Shown piece after piece: positions 5,517-5,639 of a DNA stretch of 5,639 nt (position 1 is its first letter; every line of letters starts with the position of its first letter). The DNA comes from Minisyncoccota bacterium (GTDB lineage Bacteria; Patescibacteriota; Minisyncoccia; Phycocordibacterales; DATDWN01): the NCBI GenBank assembly GCA_025450615.1, contig JANWHC010000014.1, forward strand, positions 1-5,639, read 5' to 3'. Both the position numbers and the translations under genes were made by a program. The notes below the pieces were generated by a model that was given only the letters and a program-made list of their open reading frames with translations, was not told the origin of the DNA and did no database searches.

Positions 5517-5639
5517 ATGCGGTTATTTAACCAGAATTTTTTTTATGAAGTTCTTTTTCTAATTCTAGTATGTTTGTTTGTGGTACCTAATATAACTTCT
5601 GCTGCAACTAGAACCTGGGATGGAGGTGGAACGGACGTA
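5517..5639 (+). CDS. Secreted/surface protein, 5' end only (signal peptide plus mature start)
   Basis: Only 41 codons are visible before the window ends. They encode a short polar N-terminus (MRLFNQNFFYE), a hydrophobic core (VLFLILVCLFVV, residues ~12-23) and a likely signal-peptidase site in NITSAA-TR near residue 30. The mature protein then starts with TRTWDGGGTD. The W-D-G-G-G opening is familiar from large repetitive surface or autotransporter-like proteins of CPR and other bacteria, but the family cannot be set from this fragment. An in-frame ATG at 5508 would add MTL; 5517 is preferred from the promoter geometry. With the protein at the start of the window, it suggests surface proteins flank the stress genes. 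Confidence 0.75.
   Translation, partial: MRLFNQNFFYEVLFLILVCLFVVPNITSAATRTWDGGGTDV

Noticed and set aside
1..5639. Alternative genetic code (TGA = Gly)
   Set aside because: The AI-2E family transporter ends naturally at a TGA (5482-5484) at the expected family length, and no in-frame TGA interrupts a conserved domain.

Overview
All genes lie on the + strand in one compact, AT-rich, protein-coding block with almost no spacer DNA. The gene set suggests a member of the Candidate Phyla Radiation (Patescibacteria, most likely a Parcubacteria-type lineage). It includes a secreted mosaic protein ending in a peptidoglycan-binding-like domain, a membrane-anchored CAP protein, an ECF sigma factor with a DUF5667-type membrane partner, and a secreted protein whose mature part begins near TRTWDGGG. 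This placement comes from protein style and is not proven. TGA serves as the stop of the AI-2E family gene, so the window reads with the standard bacterial code, not the TGA=Gly code of Gracilibacteria/SR1.

Layout. (1) 1-1050: the 3' part of a large surface protein (HYR domain, He_PIG-like Ig domain, Gly-rich linker, peptidoglycan-binding-like domain), closed by a strong hairpin terminator at 1078-1110. (2) 1137-2093: a CAP/SCP-domain protein with one N-terminal and two C-terminal membrane segments. (3) 2142-3474: an ECF sigma factor and an overlapping membrane protein, probably its anti-sigma factor, whose distal part has a tight methionine cluster. (4) 3495-5484: msrA, msrB and an AI-2E family transporter gene, joined with 1- and 0-base gaps. 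(5) 5517-5639: the start of another secreted protein, cut by the window edge.

How the genes may work together. The sigma/anti-sigma pair looks like an envelope stress switch. The methionine sulfoxide reductase operon follows 20 bases downstream with no visible terminator between them, and the putative anti-sigma factor carries six methionines in 22 residues of its presumed extracytoplasmic part. An oxidative-stress module that senses or absorbs methionine oxidation is therefore a reasonable hypothesis, though not a demonstrated one.

Expression signals. No convincing Shine-Dalgarno sequence precedes any of the seven starts that can be seen. Three genes instead have a sigma70-type -10 box only 6-7 bases before the ATG, which predicts leaderless mRNAs. 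The internal genes are overlapping or abutting, which suits translational coupling. No RNA genes, CRISPR arrays, insertion sequences or gene-free stretches over 300 bases are visible.
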